Source: Microcaldota archaeon (lineage in GTDB: Archaea > Micrarchaeota > Micrarchaeia > Micrarchaeales > CABMGC01). From it: a DNA stretch of 43,080 nt. Each line of letters begins with the position of its first letter. Position 1 is the stretch's first letter. Below, piece after piece: positions 6,405 to 14,174 of this stretch. The notes below the pieces were generated by a model. That model ran no database searches, was not told the origin of the DNA, and worked only from the letters and a program-made list of their open reading frames with translations. The stretch lies in NCBI GenBank assembly GCA_021803245.1, contig JAJZLT010000042.1, forward strand, positions 1 to 43,080. Direction: 5' to 3'. The translations under genes were made by a program, and so were the position numbers.

Positions 6405-8597
6405 TCAGTCCATGAACTGCTGCGGCTTAGGCGGCTCCGGATCCTGTCCTTTCCTCTTTCTTATCTCCCTGACTACTTTGTCCTGGAGCTCTTTCGGGAG
6501 CCTCTCGTAGCCGGCATACTCAGGGTACCAAATGGCCCTTCCTTGCGTCAGGCCGCGCATGTCATTTGAGAAACCTTTTATTACTTCAGCTACAGGCATC
6601 TTGGCAATAAGCGTAGCCTGCTCTGCTTCCTGCTGTATATCAATTATCTGCCCTCTCTTCGAGTTTAGGAAGCTTATGACATCTGAAAGATACTCCTGCG
6701 GTATGTTTATCGTGAATTTCTGCTTCGGCTCCAGAAGCACAACGCCGGCAGTTAGCATTCCCGCGTAGATCGGCCTTCTCATAGCAGGTATTATCTGCGC
6801 AGGACCCCTGTGGACAGGATCCTCGTGTATTGTCGCATCCGTTATGAGCACTTTTATTCCTGTGCACTTTTCCCTCGCCAGAGGACCGTCTTTCATTGCC
6901 TCCTCAAATCCCTCTATAAGCAATTCCATCACTTCGTCAAGGTACTGCACGCCGTGCGTCGCATCTATGAGAATGCTGTTGTTAGCTATATCTACTACGC
7001 CCTTCGCTTCATCTCTCTGCATGCCCGCCTTTATGAGTAGGTCTATATGTGTTTTGCCCTTTGGTTTGCCGTCTTTAAGCGCGCCGCTGTCGAGAAGATC
7101 CAGTACTCCCTGCTCCAGAGGCATGACAGTAATATAGAAGCGTGAATGCCTGTTGGGCGTCTTGCCTTCTATGTCCTTTGCCTCTTTTTCGATAGTTTCC
7201 TTGTAAACGACAATTGGCTCGCTTGTGGTAATTGGCACGTGAAATTCATCTCTTACTTTTGTTTCTATGACTTCAAGATGCAATTCACCCATTCCGCTTA
7301 TCAGGTGCTCGCCTGTTTCCTGGTTAAGCTCCACCTGAAGAGTCTGATCCTCTTTCGAGAGTTCCCTTAGCGCCTCTATAAGCTTCATTAAGTCTCTTGT
7401 GTCCTTTGCCTCTATGGCCTTGGTAACTACCGGCTTTGAATAGTGCTTTATCTGCTCGAATGGCTCTATTCCATTCTCGCTCGCAGTGTCGCCTATTGAA
7501 ATATTCTTCAATCCTACAATGCCCGCGATGTTGCCCGCTGAGATCGAATCTACCAAGACACGCTCCGGGCCCATAAAAAGGCTGACCTGCTGAATGCGTT
7601 GCTTGTCAGGATCTCCTGAAATATAAACCTCGCTGCCTTTCCTTACAGTGCCAGAGAAGACCCTTCCTATCGCTACTTCGCCGCTGTGCTGATCGTAAGT
7701 TACTCCGAAGATAACCATGTTTATCTTCGCGTTTGGATCAACAGTGGTCATCGCCTTTCCATCCTCACTGCCCAGATCCCCATGCCATAGACGCGGTATC
7801 CTGTATGGCTGCGCCTGCGCCGGATTGGGCAGGTGCTCTATCATCATTGTAAGTGTGGCCTCGTCTATAGGCGCAACTTCCTGCAGCTTCTTCTCATCGT
7901 TTGCTGCAGTTAGTTCGAAGATCTGCTTGAACGTTACCTTGTATTTTTCCATTATCCTTGCAGATATTGCCCATTTCTTGTATGCTGATCCAAAGCAGAC
8001 TGCGCCAGACTCTACGCTTAGCTGCCATTTCTCTGCAAACTCTTCCGGCGCATAGCTTCTGATCATCTTGTTTATGTCATTTATAAGCTTGAGCAATCTC
8101 TCGAATGTCTGTTCCTGTGTAAGCTTGAGTTCATTAAGAAGCCTGTCTACCTTGTTCACGAAAAGAACCGGCTTTGCCCTCTCCTGCAGGGCCTGTCTCA
8201 GGACTGTTTCCGTCTGAGGCATGATTCCCTCCACAGGATCGACCACAAGAACTACCCCGTCAACTGCCCTCATTGACCTTGTTACATGGCCGCCGAAATC
8301 AACGTGCCCGGGCGTGTCTATAAGATTTATTATGTAATCTGCACCTTTGTAATTGAAGGCTAGCGAGATATCTGCCGATTTAATTGTCATTCTCCTGTCT
8401 TTTTCTATTGCTTCGTAATTAGTGTAAAGCGCTTCTCCTGCCACATTCTTGGATATTATGCCTGCGCGGGCGAGCAGTGAATCTGTCAGCGTGGTTTTGC
8501 CATGATGAACATGCGCTATTATGGCGACGTTCCTTATCTGTGCGATATCCTTCATCAATCGCGCTACTTCCTCAGCAACGAACTCTTTCCTTACCAT
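6405..8597 (-). CDS. fusA: Translation elongation factor 2 (aEF-2) with altered P-loop
   Basis: A ribosomal translocase of 730 residues, the usual archaeal length. G-domain motifs are AHVHHGKTTLTDS (G1), DTPGHVDFGGHV (G3) and VNKVDRL (G4). Domains II-V follow. The diphthamide loop is DPVHRGPAQIIPAMRRP, with the modified His present. Odd: G1 in translational GTPases is almost always H-[VI]-D-H-G-K, but here the Asp is His (codon CAT, residue 31). The C-terminus ends with a Pro/Gln-rich QDPEPPKPQQFMD. The gene starts 5 bp after rps7 and its SD (AGGTAA) overlaps the rps7 stop, so it is the last gene of an L30e-S12-S7-EF-2 operon. Confidence 0.97.
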   Translation of the reverse strand: MVRKEFVAEEVARLMKDIAQIRNVAIIAHVHHGKTTLTDSLLARAGIISKNVAGEALYTNYEAIEKDRRMTIKSADISLAFNYKGADYIINLIDTPGHVDFGGHVTRSMRAVDGVVLVVDPVEGIMPQTETVLRQALQERAKPVLFVNKVDRLLNELKLTQEQTFERLLKLINDINKMIRSYAPEEFAEKWQLSVESGAVCFGSAYKKWAISARIMEKYKVTFKQIFELTAANDEKKLQEVAPIDEATLTMMIEHLPNPAQAQPYRIPRLWHGDLGSEDGKAMTTVDPNAKINMVIFGVTYDQHSGEVAIGRVFSGTVRKGSEVYISGDPDKQRIQQVSLFMGPERVLVDSISAGNIAGIVGLKNISIGDTASENGIEPFEQIKHYSKPVVTKAIEAKDTRDLMKLIEALRELSKEDQTLQVELNQETGEHLISGMGELHLEVIETKVRDEFHVPITTSEPIVVYKETIEKEAKDIEGKTPNRHSRFYITVMPLEQGVLDLLDSGALKDGKPKGKTHIDLLIKAGMQRDEAKGVVDIANNSILIDATHGVQYLDEVMELLIEGFEEAMKDGPLAREKCTGIKVLITDATIHEDPVHRGPAQIIPAMRRPIYAGMLTAGVVLLEPKQKFTINIPQEYLSDVISFLNSKRGQIIDIQQEAEQATLIAKMPVAEVIKGFSNDMRGLTQGRAIWYPEYAGYERLPKELQDKVVREIRKRKGQDPEPPKPQQFMD

Positions 8598-8602
8598 TAT
8601 TA

Positions 8603-9397
8603 TTACCTTGCCCTCTTTGCTATTCTCTCAACATCAGTTCTCTTTTTGATAGCATAGCTTTCTGAGGAGTTTGTTGCAGCAAGTATAAGTTCATCTGCAA
8701 GCGCATCGGCAACGCTTTTCCTCTTGTTAAACGAACCGATTATTGCAGAGAGTGCTATATTTTTTAGCGCAACATCTACGCGCCTCTGCGCGCTTATGCC
8801 AACCGCTACGTTATATGAAATGCCCCCATATCTGACCCTTGTCGTGTCTTCTATAGGTGCGGCATGCTCGATTGCATCAACAAAGACCTGAACAGGATTC
8901 TTCCCTGTCTTCTTGCTTATCTTCTCAAATGAGTCTTCAACTATATGCATTACCTTGAGCTTCTTCCCCTGGAGCCTGCCTTCCGTCCTTATTACTTTGC
9001 CGCCTATCTTCTTCCCTGTGCCGCCGCGCATCAGCTTATTCATTAGCCTCTCTATTATGCTTATATGCGCATTATAATAAGACTGGAATTTCCTGCGCCC
9101 GAAAATGTTTGGATATTCGTAGTTTCCGAATCGTATGTAGCTGGATATGCTCTGATCCTCCACTTTTACATCATTGAGCGGATATTTCCCAAAGAGAAGC
9201 ACATTGCCCCCATGGACTACATCCGGTTCACTCTTGGACTTGGATGCAGCATCCTGCACGGCATAAGGCGATGCATCCTGCGGACCGGATGCTTGCTGTT
9301 TTTGAGGTGCCCGGCGCCTCCGCTGCAATTTCTCTGCTGACTCTGCAGCAACAGTTTCCTCTTTTTGCTCCTCTGACTTTACCTCTTCAACTGCCAC
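8603..9397 (-). CDS. rps7: Ribosomal protein S7 (uS7) with long N-terminal extension
   Basis: The C-terminal 190 residues are archaeal S7, including RLMNKLMRGGTGKKIGGKVIRTEGR, KKTGKNPVQVFVDAIEHAAP, RVRYGGISYNVAVGISAQRR and the basic end KKRTDVERIAKRAR. S7 nucleates the head of the 30S subunit. About 60 residues at the N-terminus (SEEQKEETVAAESAEKLQ, then QKQQASGPQDAS) are Glu/Gln/Ala/Ser-rich and look unstructured. The family is usually near 190-215 residues, so this one is long. Gaps of 4 bp to rps12 and 5 bp to EF-2 show a tight operon. Confidence 0.95.
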   Translation of the reverse strand: MAVEEVKSEEQKEETVAAESAEKLQRRRRAPQKQQASGPQDASPYAVQDAASKSKSEPDVVHGGNVLLFGKYPLNDVKVEDQSISSYIRFGNYEYPNIFGRRKFQSYYNAHISIIERLMNKLMRGGTGKKIGGKVIRTEGRLQGKKLKVMHIVEDSFEKISKKTGKNPVQVFVDAIEHAAPIEDTTRVRYGGISYNVAVGISAQRRVDVALKNIALSAIIGSFNKRKSVADALADELILAATNSSESYAIKKRTDVERIAKRAR

Positions 9398-9401
9398 TCA
9401 A

Positions 9402-9830
9402 TTACCTCTTTGGTTTCTCTTTCTTACCCTTTACTACTTCGAAAAGGTCTGCGCCGTTAACTGCTATTACTCTGTATTTAAGACCAGGTATGCTGCCCAT
9501 CTGCCCTCTCTGCGAGCCGCCCATTCCCTGTATGGTAACCTCATCGTGCTCCTCGATCATATTTATTGAACCGTCATAAGGCACGTAGGCACCTACTACC
9601 TTGCCATTCTTTACCAACTGCACCCTGACGCATTTTATAAGGCCAGAGTGTGGCTGCTTCTGCTGAAGGACAAATTTCTGAAGCACCAGGGCGCGAGCCA
9701 TTGGAACTGTACCTACAGGATCGTACTTCTTCTTCAGCTTAAAGTATCTCCGCTTCCAGGCCTTATTAAGCATCCTCTGCTTCTTTCTCTTTTTTACAAG
9801 CTCCTTGGCTGCAAATTCTCCGTTTGGCAA
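9402..9830 (-). CDS. rps12: Ribosomal protein S12 (uS12) with unusual decoding loop and TTG start
   Basis: 142 residues matching archaeal S12: PNGEFAAKELVKKRKKQR at the start, then KCVRVQLVKNGKVVGAYVPYDGSINMIEEHDEV and SIPGLKYRVIAVNG, ending KGKKEKPKR. S12 lines the decoding centre. The near-universal PNSA/PNSG loop reads KQPHSGLIKCVRV, so Asn is His (residue 61) and the usual Arg two residues after the Gly is Ile (residue 65). The start is TTG at 9830, with an AGGTG SD overlapping the rpl30e stop. An ATG just upstream is out of frame. Confidence 0.95.
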   Translation of the reverse strand: MPNGEFAAKELVKKRKKQRMLNKAWKRRYFKLKKKYDPVGTVPMARALVLQKFVLQQKQPHSGLIKCVRVQLVKNGKVVGAYVPYDGSINMIEEHDEVTIQGMGGSQRGQMGSIPGLKYRVIAVNGADLFEVVKGKKEKPKR

Positions 9831-9840
9831 GCATATACAC

Positions 9841-10134
9841 CTAATAATTAACTATCCCTGAATTTCCGGGTTCTATCACTGCAAGAGCGTTGATTGAGAA
9901 TGGCTTCCCGCATAGCGCTCCGAGCTCAACCGAGTTTCCGCTGAACCTTATCAACTTTACATTCGCAATATTGCACATATGTATGAGATCATCCACATAT
10001 TCTTTCTTTCCTTTTTCTGCAACTACAATCGCCAGTGCCTTGGCATCGCTGATTGACTTGATGGAACTGCGTAGCCCGAACTCTACCTTACCGGTATCTA
10101 CCGCTAATCTAATCTCGTTGTTTAAGTCTGCCAT
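9841..10134 (-). CDS. rpl30e: Ribosomal protein L30e (eL30)
   Basis: 97 residues from the second Met (ADLNNEIRLAVDTGKVEFG). This is the L30e fold of the L7Ae superfamily: a conserved TGKVxxG start, then DAKALAIVVAEKG, and the C-terminal ELGALCGKPFSINALAVIEPG. It is the first gene of a str-type operon followed by rps12. The NusA-like protein that often lies between them in archaea is absent here. The track start at 10143 adds three residues, and ATG 10134 gives the conserved family start. Confidence 0.93.
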   Translation of the reverse strand: MADLNNEIRLAVDTGKVEFGLRSSIKSISDAKALAIVVAEKGKKEYVDDLIHMCNIANVKLIRFSGNSVELGALCGKPFSINALAVIEPGNSGIVNY

Positions 10135-10208
10135 TAAAATCATGTCTCAGGAATCCTAGAATGCGAAGCATCTGGAAGCATGAAGCAGATATATTCTACA
10201 CAAAAAGA

Positions 10209-10217
10209 TATTTAAAG
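10209..10217 (-). promoter_or_regulatory. Putative TATA box of the L30e-S12-S7-EF-2 operon
   Basis: On the minus strand this reads CTTTAAATA, a close match to the archaeal box A, about 75 nt upstream of the rpl30e ATG. This implies a leader of about 50 nt. Confidence 0.45.
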
Positions 10218-10306
10218 CTTCATTAAGAAAAGATGTGGAAAAATCAGAACGGCAATTCCAGCTAACTGCGGAGATTGAGCCTTAAATCTCTATAGGCAGG
10301 ATATTT

Positions 10307-10774
10307 TCAATGAAGCTGTGAGACATTAACTGGCATAGACTGATCAGTAATTGAAATCGGTACGCTGTACCTGAAAATTTCTATGAGCGGTCTTTTGTAT
10401 TGCTTCTTTGCAGGTTCTCCGTTGACGTATAATTTACCGTCAATCCAGAGATACTCTCCCGGCCCTGCAGCTTCGATGGTCCTGGCCTTCGCAGAGAGCC
10501 ATCTTGCCATGATTTTATCACTGTCTTCAGCTACCATAAAGCCTTTCCCATTTGCCATAACCCTTGCAGAGCTGGCTAAAAGGTGTATGCTGTACGTACC
10601 GAACGGGTAATAGTAGTTATTCTTTACCAAAAGCAGAGCATTCCGAGGATCACTACCAGATACAATGCCATGCTCTACATCAGGATTGAATGGGGCAGCC
10701 ATATTGCTTCGCGCAATATAGAAAAAAATCTCTTTTGGATTATCGCTGAGTCTGGATTTTAATGAACTTCCCAT
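10307..10774 (-). CDS. Soluble protein of unknown function
   Basis: 155 residues with no membrane segment and no motif I know. The middle (ALLLVKNNYYYPFGTYSIHLLASSARV) and the later GPGEYLWIDGKLYVNG look like beta-rich segments. The end has a basic KKQYKRPLIEIFRYSVPI. It sits alone between the ribosomal operon and a divergent gene. The ATG at 10774 is the only good start. A real gene is likely because it fills an otherwise empty interval and has no longer competing ORF. Confidence 0.5.
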   Translation of the reverse strand: MGSSLKSRLSDNPKEIFFYIARSNMAAPFNPDVEHGIVSGSDPRNALLLVKNNYYYPFGTYSIHLLASSARVMANGKGFMVAEDSDKIMARWLSAKARTIEAAGPGEYLWIDGKLYVNGEPAKKQYKRPLIEIFRYSVPISITDQSMPVNVSQLH

Positions 10775-10883
10775 TTTAACACACCATGCAGGTAATCACA
10801 CTCATTCCGCCTGATATAAATAGCTAACAGCAAATAGCGCAAGTTTTTTAAATCCAGCATGCAATGCAGCCTTATCAAGGAAT

Positions 10884-10894
10884 CTTTAAATATC
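10884..10894 (+). promoter_or_regulatory. Putative TATA box for the 621-aa unknown gene
   Basis: CTTTAAATATC is centred about 36 nt before the ATG at 10925, leaving a leader of around 10 nt. Confidence 0.45.
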
Positions 10895-10924
10895 ATGCCG
10901 TGCACTGATTAATAAGGCGACATC

Positions 10925-12790
10925 ATGCCATTCAGGGACCCAGTAAAAAAACAGATGAAATTCGGATACACCACAATAGAAACAAACAATATGCTGCGTG
11001 ATTTTGCGGGAAATGCAACAGGCCCCTATAGAGGAAAGATGGGCTTGATAGTGACTCATCTTGAAGACTTATCTATGGGCGTCAGTGATAGATTGCGCTT
11101 GAACAGGGATGCAGTACGTGCGATAAGCGAAGCATATAATCCAATAATCGATACCGTAAGAGGGTATAAGAATCCGAATGAGCAGAATGAGGAAATAAAC
11201 AGGCTTAGAAAGATGTCTGTAAACCATATGCTAACCGTTATTTCAGGCTATGCTGCCAGGGTAACGCCCGCATATGCGATAGACAGGGCGCGCATAAGCA
11301 TAGCAGATAATCCAAGAGGCGTGCCTGGCTTTGCTCCGGTGCATGCAGATCCGCAGATGTACTTGGCTGATGAGATTAAAACTCAACGTGCTCAGGTAAG
11401 CGCATTTAAAAATGATGTGATGGATAGGATAAACCCAATAGCGGATAGCCTGAGCGATTATCTTGTAGCAAATGAAAATGCCAACAGGAAGGGCAGGGTA
11501 ACCATGGGGACACGACGGAATATTGAATATAACAGGGGCCTGTTCCTGGAACGTGTGGCCAAGCAGATACATTCGGACTTGATAGGGAATAAAGAGAAGG
11601 CAGCGGAGCGGATGCGCCAGACAGCCGACATTGTCTTCGGCCGCGCAATTGGAGCTTTGGATGCAGGCTTAATACTTGACATGATTAACATAATGGAAAA
11701 CCCCAAGAATGCGACACCCAAGCAGAAGATAGATGCAGGTTTAGAATTCATAAGGAAATTTGCAAATAATATAAACGAAGACGTATCGGCAACGAGACCA
11801 GTATCCAGGCTAGAGCAGGGAGCATTGATTATTACTGGAAGCGGTGCAGGATTAACTGCACCTGTGCAGCCCGGCGCCAGGGCAATCGGCATGGCAGATG
11901 CAGGCCAAATGGCTAAACAGCTCCCGCAACACACACAGCCCGGCAATTCAATAGAAGCATGGATCATAGAAGCAAAGGGAGCTATGGAGAGCTCTCGGTT
12001 AGAGCATATGCAGATTTCTTCAGCTGAAGTAGCAGCAAGAAAGAAGGCACTTGAAGACAAGATAAAGAGCACTATGGACAAAAATCTGAATAGACTCTCG
12101 GAGATAGACAAATCCATAAACCCTGGAGGCAGAATAGACAACGAAACTGCACGTGAAGCCAGCATTCTCAATTTGCTTATACATATAGACGCAAGACTAA
12201 TGGTTGCTGCAGGGATTGCCGGAAGGGAAGAAGTTAGTGGAACAGTGGACAGCCTCGCAGGTAAGGTGCTAGCAGCAAATAGCCGTATACAGAGTATAGC
12301 AAAGAAAAGTATTGATATTTCAGTGAAGGAGGTGCATATAGATTTCGCTCCTGCCTTCAGGAACGGGGAGGATATCCTTAATGCGCTTTCAGAGTGGACA
12401 GCAGAGAGGCGGACAGGTACCGATACCGCGGCACATATGAAATTATCAGACATATTTGACGAATATTCAAGGATGGCGTATTCAAGCATGTCAGGAGCTG
12501 TCGTGAAGCTGCCCAATCCCGAGAGGCACATGGAAGCTATCCGCAAGCATATAGACGATTTCGGAAAGGAGCTTCTTGGCGTCAGGGAAGTTAGCTGGGA
12601 TGCAGCACCGAGCAAACGCGACAAGATAGACATACGCTATTTCACAATGTTGGTTGGATCGCCATTGGAATTGTCCAGGGAAAAGCCAAAAAACAGCAGC
12701 GACAGTCAATTAGCCGCGACTGTTACCCCAACCGCGAGAAAGCCAGCTGAAGAGCTTAAGAATGAAGAAGCCCTGTATATGGGGCTATAG
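10925..12790 (+). CDS. Large soluble, mainly alpha-helical protein of unknown function
   Basis: 621 residues with no signal peptide, membrane helix, Walker motif or zinc pattern. Composition is rich in Ala, Met, Ile, Arg and Asp, with long helical stretches such as EQNEEINRLRKMSVNHMLTV and AARKKALEDKIKSTMDKNLN. A Gly/Ala/Pro-rich linker (GSGAGLTAPVQPGARAIG) lies near the middle and splits it into two helical halves. The C-terminal 40 residues are charged and disordered. It is a monocistronic gene with its own TATA box. A 391-codon ORF runs antisense inside it, but its Ser/Leu/Ile-rich composition marks it as a shadow. I cannot assign a function. Confidence 0.7.
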   Translation: MPFRDPVKKQMKFGYTTIETNNMLRDFAGNATGPYRGKMGLIVTHLEDLSMGVSDRLRLNRDAVRAISEAYNPIIDTVRGYKNPNEQNEEINRLRKMSVNHMLTVISGYAARVTPAYAIDRARISIADNPRGVPGFAPVHADPQMYLADEIKTQRAQVSAFKNDVMDRINPIADSLSDYLVANENANRKGRVTMGTRRNIEYNRGLFLERVAKQIHSDLIGNKEKAAERMRQTADIVFGRAIGALDAGLILDMINIMENPKNATPKQKIDAGLEFIRKFANNINEDVSATRPVSRLEQGALIITGSGAGLTAPVQPGARAIGMADAGQMAKQLPQHTQPGNSIEAWIIEAKGAMESSRLEHMQISSAEVAARKKALEDKIKSTMDKNLNRLSEIDKSINPGGRIDNETAREASILNLLIHIDARLMVAAGIAGREEVSGTVDSLAGKVLAANSRIQSIAKKSIDISVKEVHIDFAPAFRNGEDILNALSEWTAERRTGTDTAAHMKLSDIFDEYSRMAYSSMSGAVVKLPNPERHMEAIRKHIDDFGKELLGVREVSWDAAPSKRDKIDIRYFTMLVGSPLELSREKPKNSSDSQLAATVTPTARKPAEELKNEEALYMGL

Positions 12791-12854
12791 CTGTTCGCCA
12801 GATCCTTTTGCTGCTTTGATGGTTTCCGGCTTGAGCTAAAGCATCTCTGGCCTT

Positions 12855-12863
12855 TATTTATAC
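12855..12863 (+). promoter_or_regulatory. Putative TATA box for the UbiA-like gene
   Basis: TATTTATAC is centred 28 nt upstream of the ATG at 12887, the distance expected for a leaderless archaeal transcript. Confidence 0.45.
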
Positions 12864-12886
12864 TTTTGTCTTTACAATCCTAATCT

Positions 12887-13738
12887 ATGGGCAAGATAAG
12901 CGCAGTACTTAGGCTTACAAGAATAGAGCATAGCATGATGTTGGTATTTGCTGTTCTGGCTGCTGAACTTATCACGAAGGGACTGCCATCTGCCAACTAT
13001 CTTGCACTAAGTTTTATCACACCCATATTCATAAGCATGGGCTCATTTGCGATAAACGATTATTTTGACGTGGAAGTAGACAAAGCAAATAAGAAAATGA
13101 GGCCATTAGTAACTGGAGAGCTCAGCAGGAGTTCAGCCCTCTATCTTACTTTCGTATTTATGGCCATCGGGATAATATCAAGCGCCCTGATAAATTTCTA
13201 TTGCTTCGTAATAGCAATCATATTTGCAGCATTTTCTTTAATGTATAGCTATAGGATAAAGGAGCTGCCGCTTGCAGGCAATTCTTATATAGCATTCTCC
13301 ATGGCAATACCATTTATCTTCGGCAGTTACGTTGTAAGCGGCGATCTCAGACTAAGCATAATACTGGTCTTTATAATGATCTTCCTGAGCGGCACCGCAC
13401 GCGAGATTCATGGAACTATAAGAGATTACGAAGGCGATGTCAAGATGAGAAAGGCGAAGACGCTGCCAGGAGTGATAGGCAAGAAAAACTCCGCAACCTT
13501 CTCCTTTTTGCTATACATGGTTGCCATTTTTATAAGCTTCTATCTTTTTGCCTATATCGCGCCGTTCAGGTCAAACTACGTATATCTTGCAATTATAATG
13601 ATTTCAGATATTCTTCTTTTCTATGTCTCGTATGGCTGCCTCGAAGTACGCAACATGAAGTTCTATGAAAAAGCCAGGAATATCTCGCTCATGTCCATGG
13701 CCCTTGCTCTAATTGCCCTTATCCTCGCTCCACTCTAG
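12887..13738 (+). CDS. UbiA-family prenyltransferase, probable digeranylgeranylglyceryl phosphate synthase
   Basis: 283 residues, polytopic. The first Asp-rich motif is NDYFDVEVDKANKKMRPLVTGELS and the second region is REIHGTIRDYEGDVKMRKAKTLPGVIG; both bind prenyl diphosphate and Mg in UbiA enzymes. This motif pair is typical of archaeal DGGGP synthase, which adds the second geranylgeranyl chain to geranylgeranylglyceryl phosphate in membrane-lipid synthesis. A role with another aromatic or sugar acceptor cannot be excluded from sequence alone. The 3' end overlaps the convergent HIT gene by 30 bp. Confidence 0.85.
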   Translation: MGKISAVLRLTRIEHSMMLVFAVLAAELITKGLPSANYLALSFITPIFISMGSFAINDYFDVEVDKANKKMRPLVTGELSRSSALYLTFVFMAIGIISSALINFYCFVIAIIFAAFSLMYSYRIKELPLAGNSYIAFSMAIPFIFGSYVVSGDLRLSIILVFIMIFLSGTAREIHGTIRDYEGDVKMRKAKTLPGVIGKKNSATFSFLLYMVAIFISFYLFAYIAPFRSNYVYLAIIMISDILLFYVSYGCLEVRNMKFYEKARNISLMSMALALIALILAPL

Positions 13739-14170
13739 CTCGCTGCGCAGCATCTGCACATTTTTCTGCATTTCCTCCATGCTTATCTTTTTTGACCTTT
13801 CTATCTGATAATATATATCACTGCCTGAGCTTTGGAAAATATCATCCTTGTTGCGCGGTATGAAGTGGAGGTGGAGATGTCTTATGCTCATGCCCGAGTA
13901 TGGCCCTATTTGAGCAGTGAGACTGTATGACTCATCGCTCGCATTGTAGAGCCTTAGCAGGGCAGGCGCTATTTTCTTTATTACCTCAAACATATCAAGC
14001 ATCTCAGCCTCTCCAAGCTGCCTTATATCCAGCACATGTCTTATTGGCATTACAAGGCAGTGGCCCGGCAGTACAGGCGCTATATCGTAGACTGCACGCG
14101 TATGCTTTGTCATGTAAAACGTGTGTCTGATTATTTCTTTGCTGCAAAACGGATCATCATTTTCGTGCAA
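13709..14170 (-). CDS. HIT-family nucleotide hydrolase or transferase
   Basis: 153 residues with the histidine triad HLHLHFIPR near residue 110. Before it is the family stretch VLPGHCLVMPIRHVLDIRQL. HIT proteins of this Fhit/HinT group cleave nucleoside phosphoramidates, AMP-lysine-like adducts or dinucleoside polyphosphates. The N-terminal DDPFCSKEI is like the DxxFC start of many HIT proteins. It begins 4 bp after the stop of the S16-like protease, so the two are probably one transcript. Its tail overlaps the convergent UbiA gene. The substrate is unknown. Confidence 0.9.
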   Translation of the reverse strand: MHENDDPFCSKEIIRHTFYMTKHTRAVYDIAPVLPGHCLVMPIRHVLDIRQLGEAEMLDMFEVIKKIAPALLRLYNASDESYSLTAQIGPYSGMSIRHLHLHFIPRNKDDIFQSSGSDIYYQIERSKKISMEEMQKNVQMLRSELEWSEDKGN

Positions 14171-14174
14171 CTAC

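Noticed and set aside
11458-12633. 391-codon ORF on the minus strand inside the 621-aa gene
   Set aside because: Ser/Leu/Ile-rich composition typical of an antisense shadow; no promoter or SD. The plus-strand frame is longer and has a TATA box.
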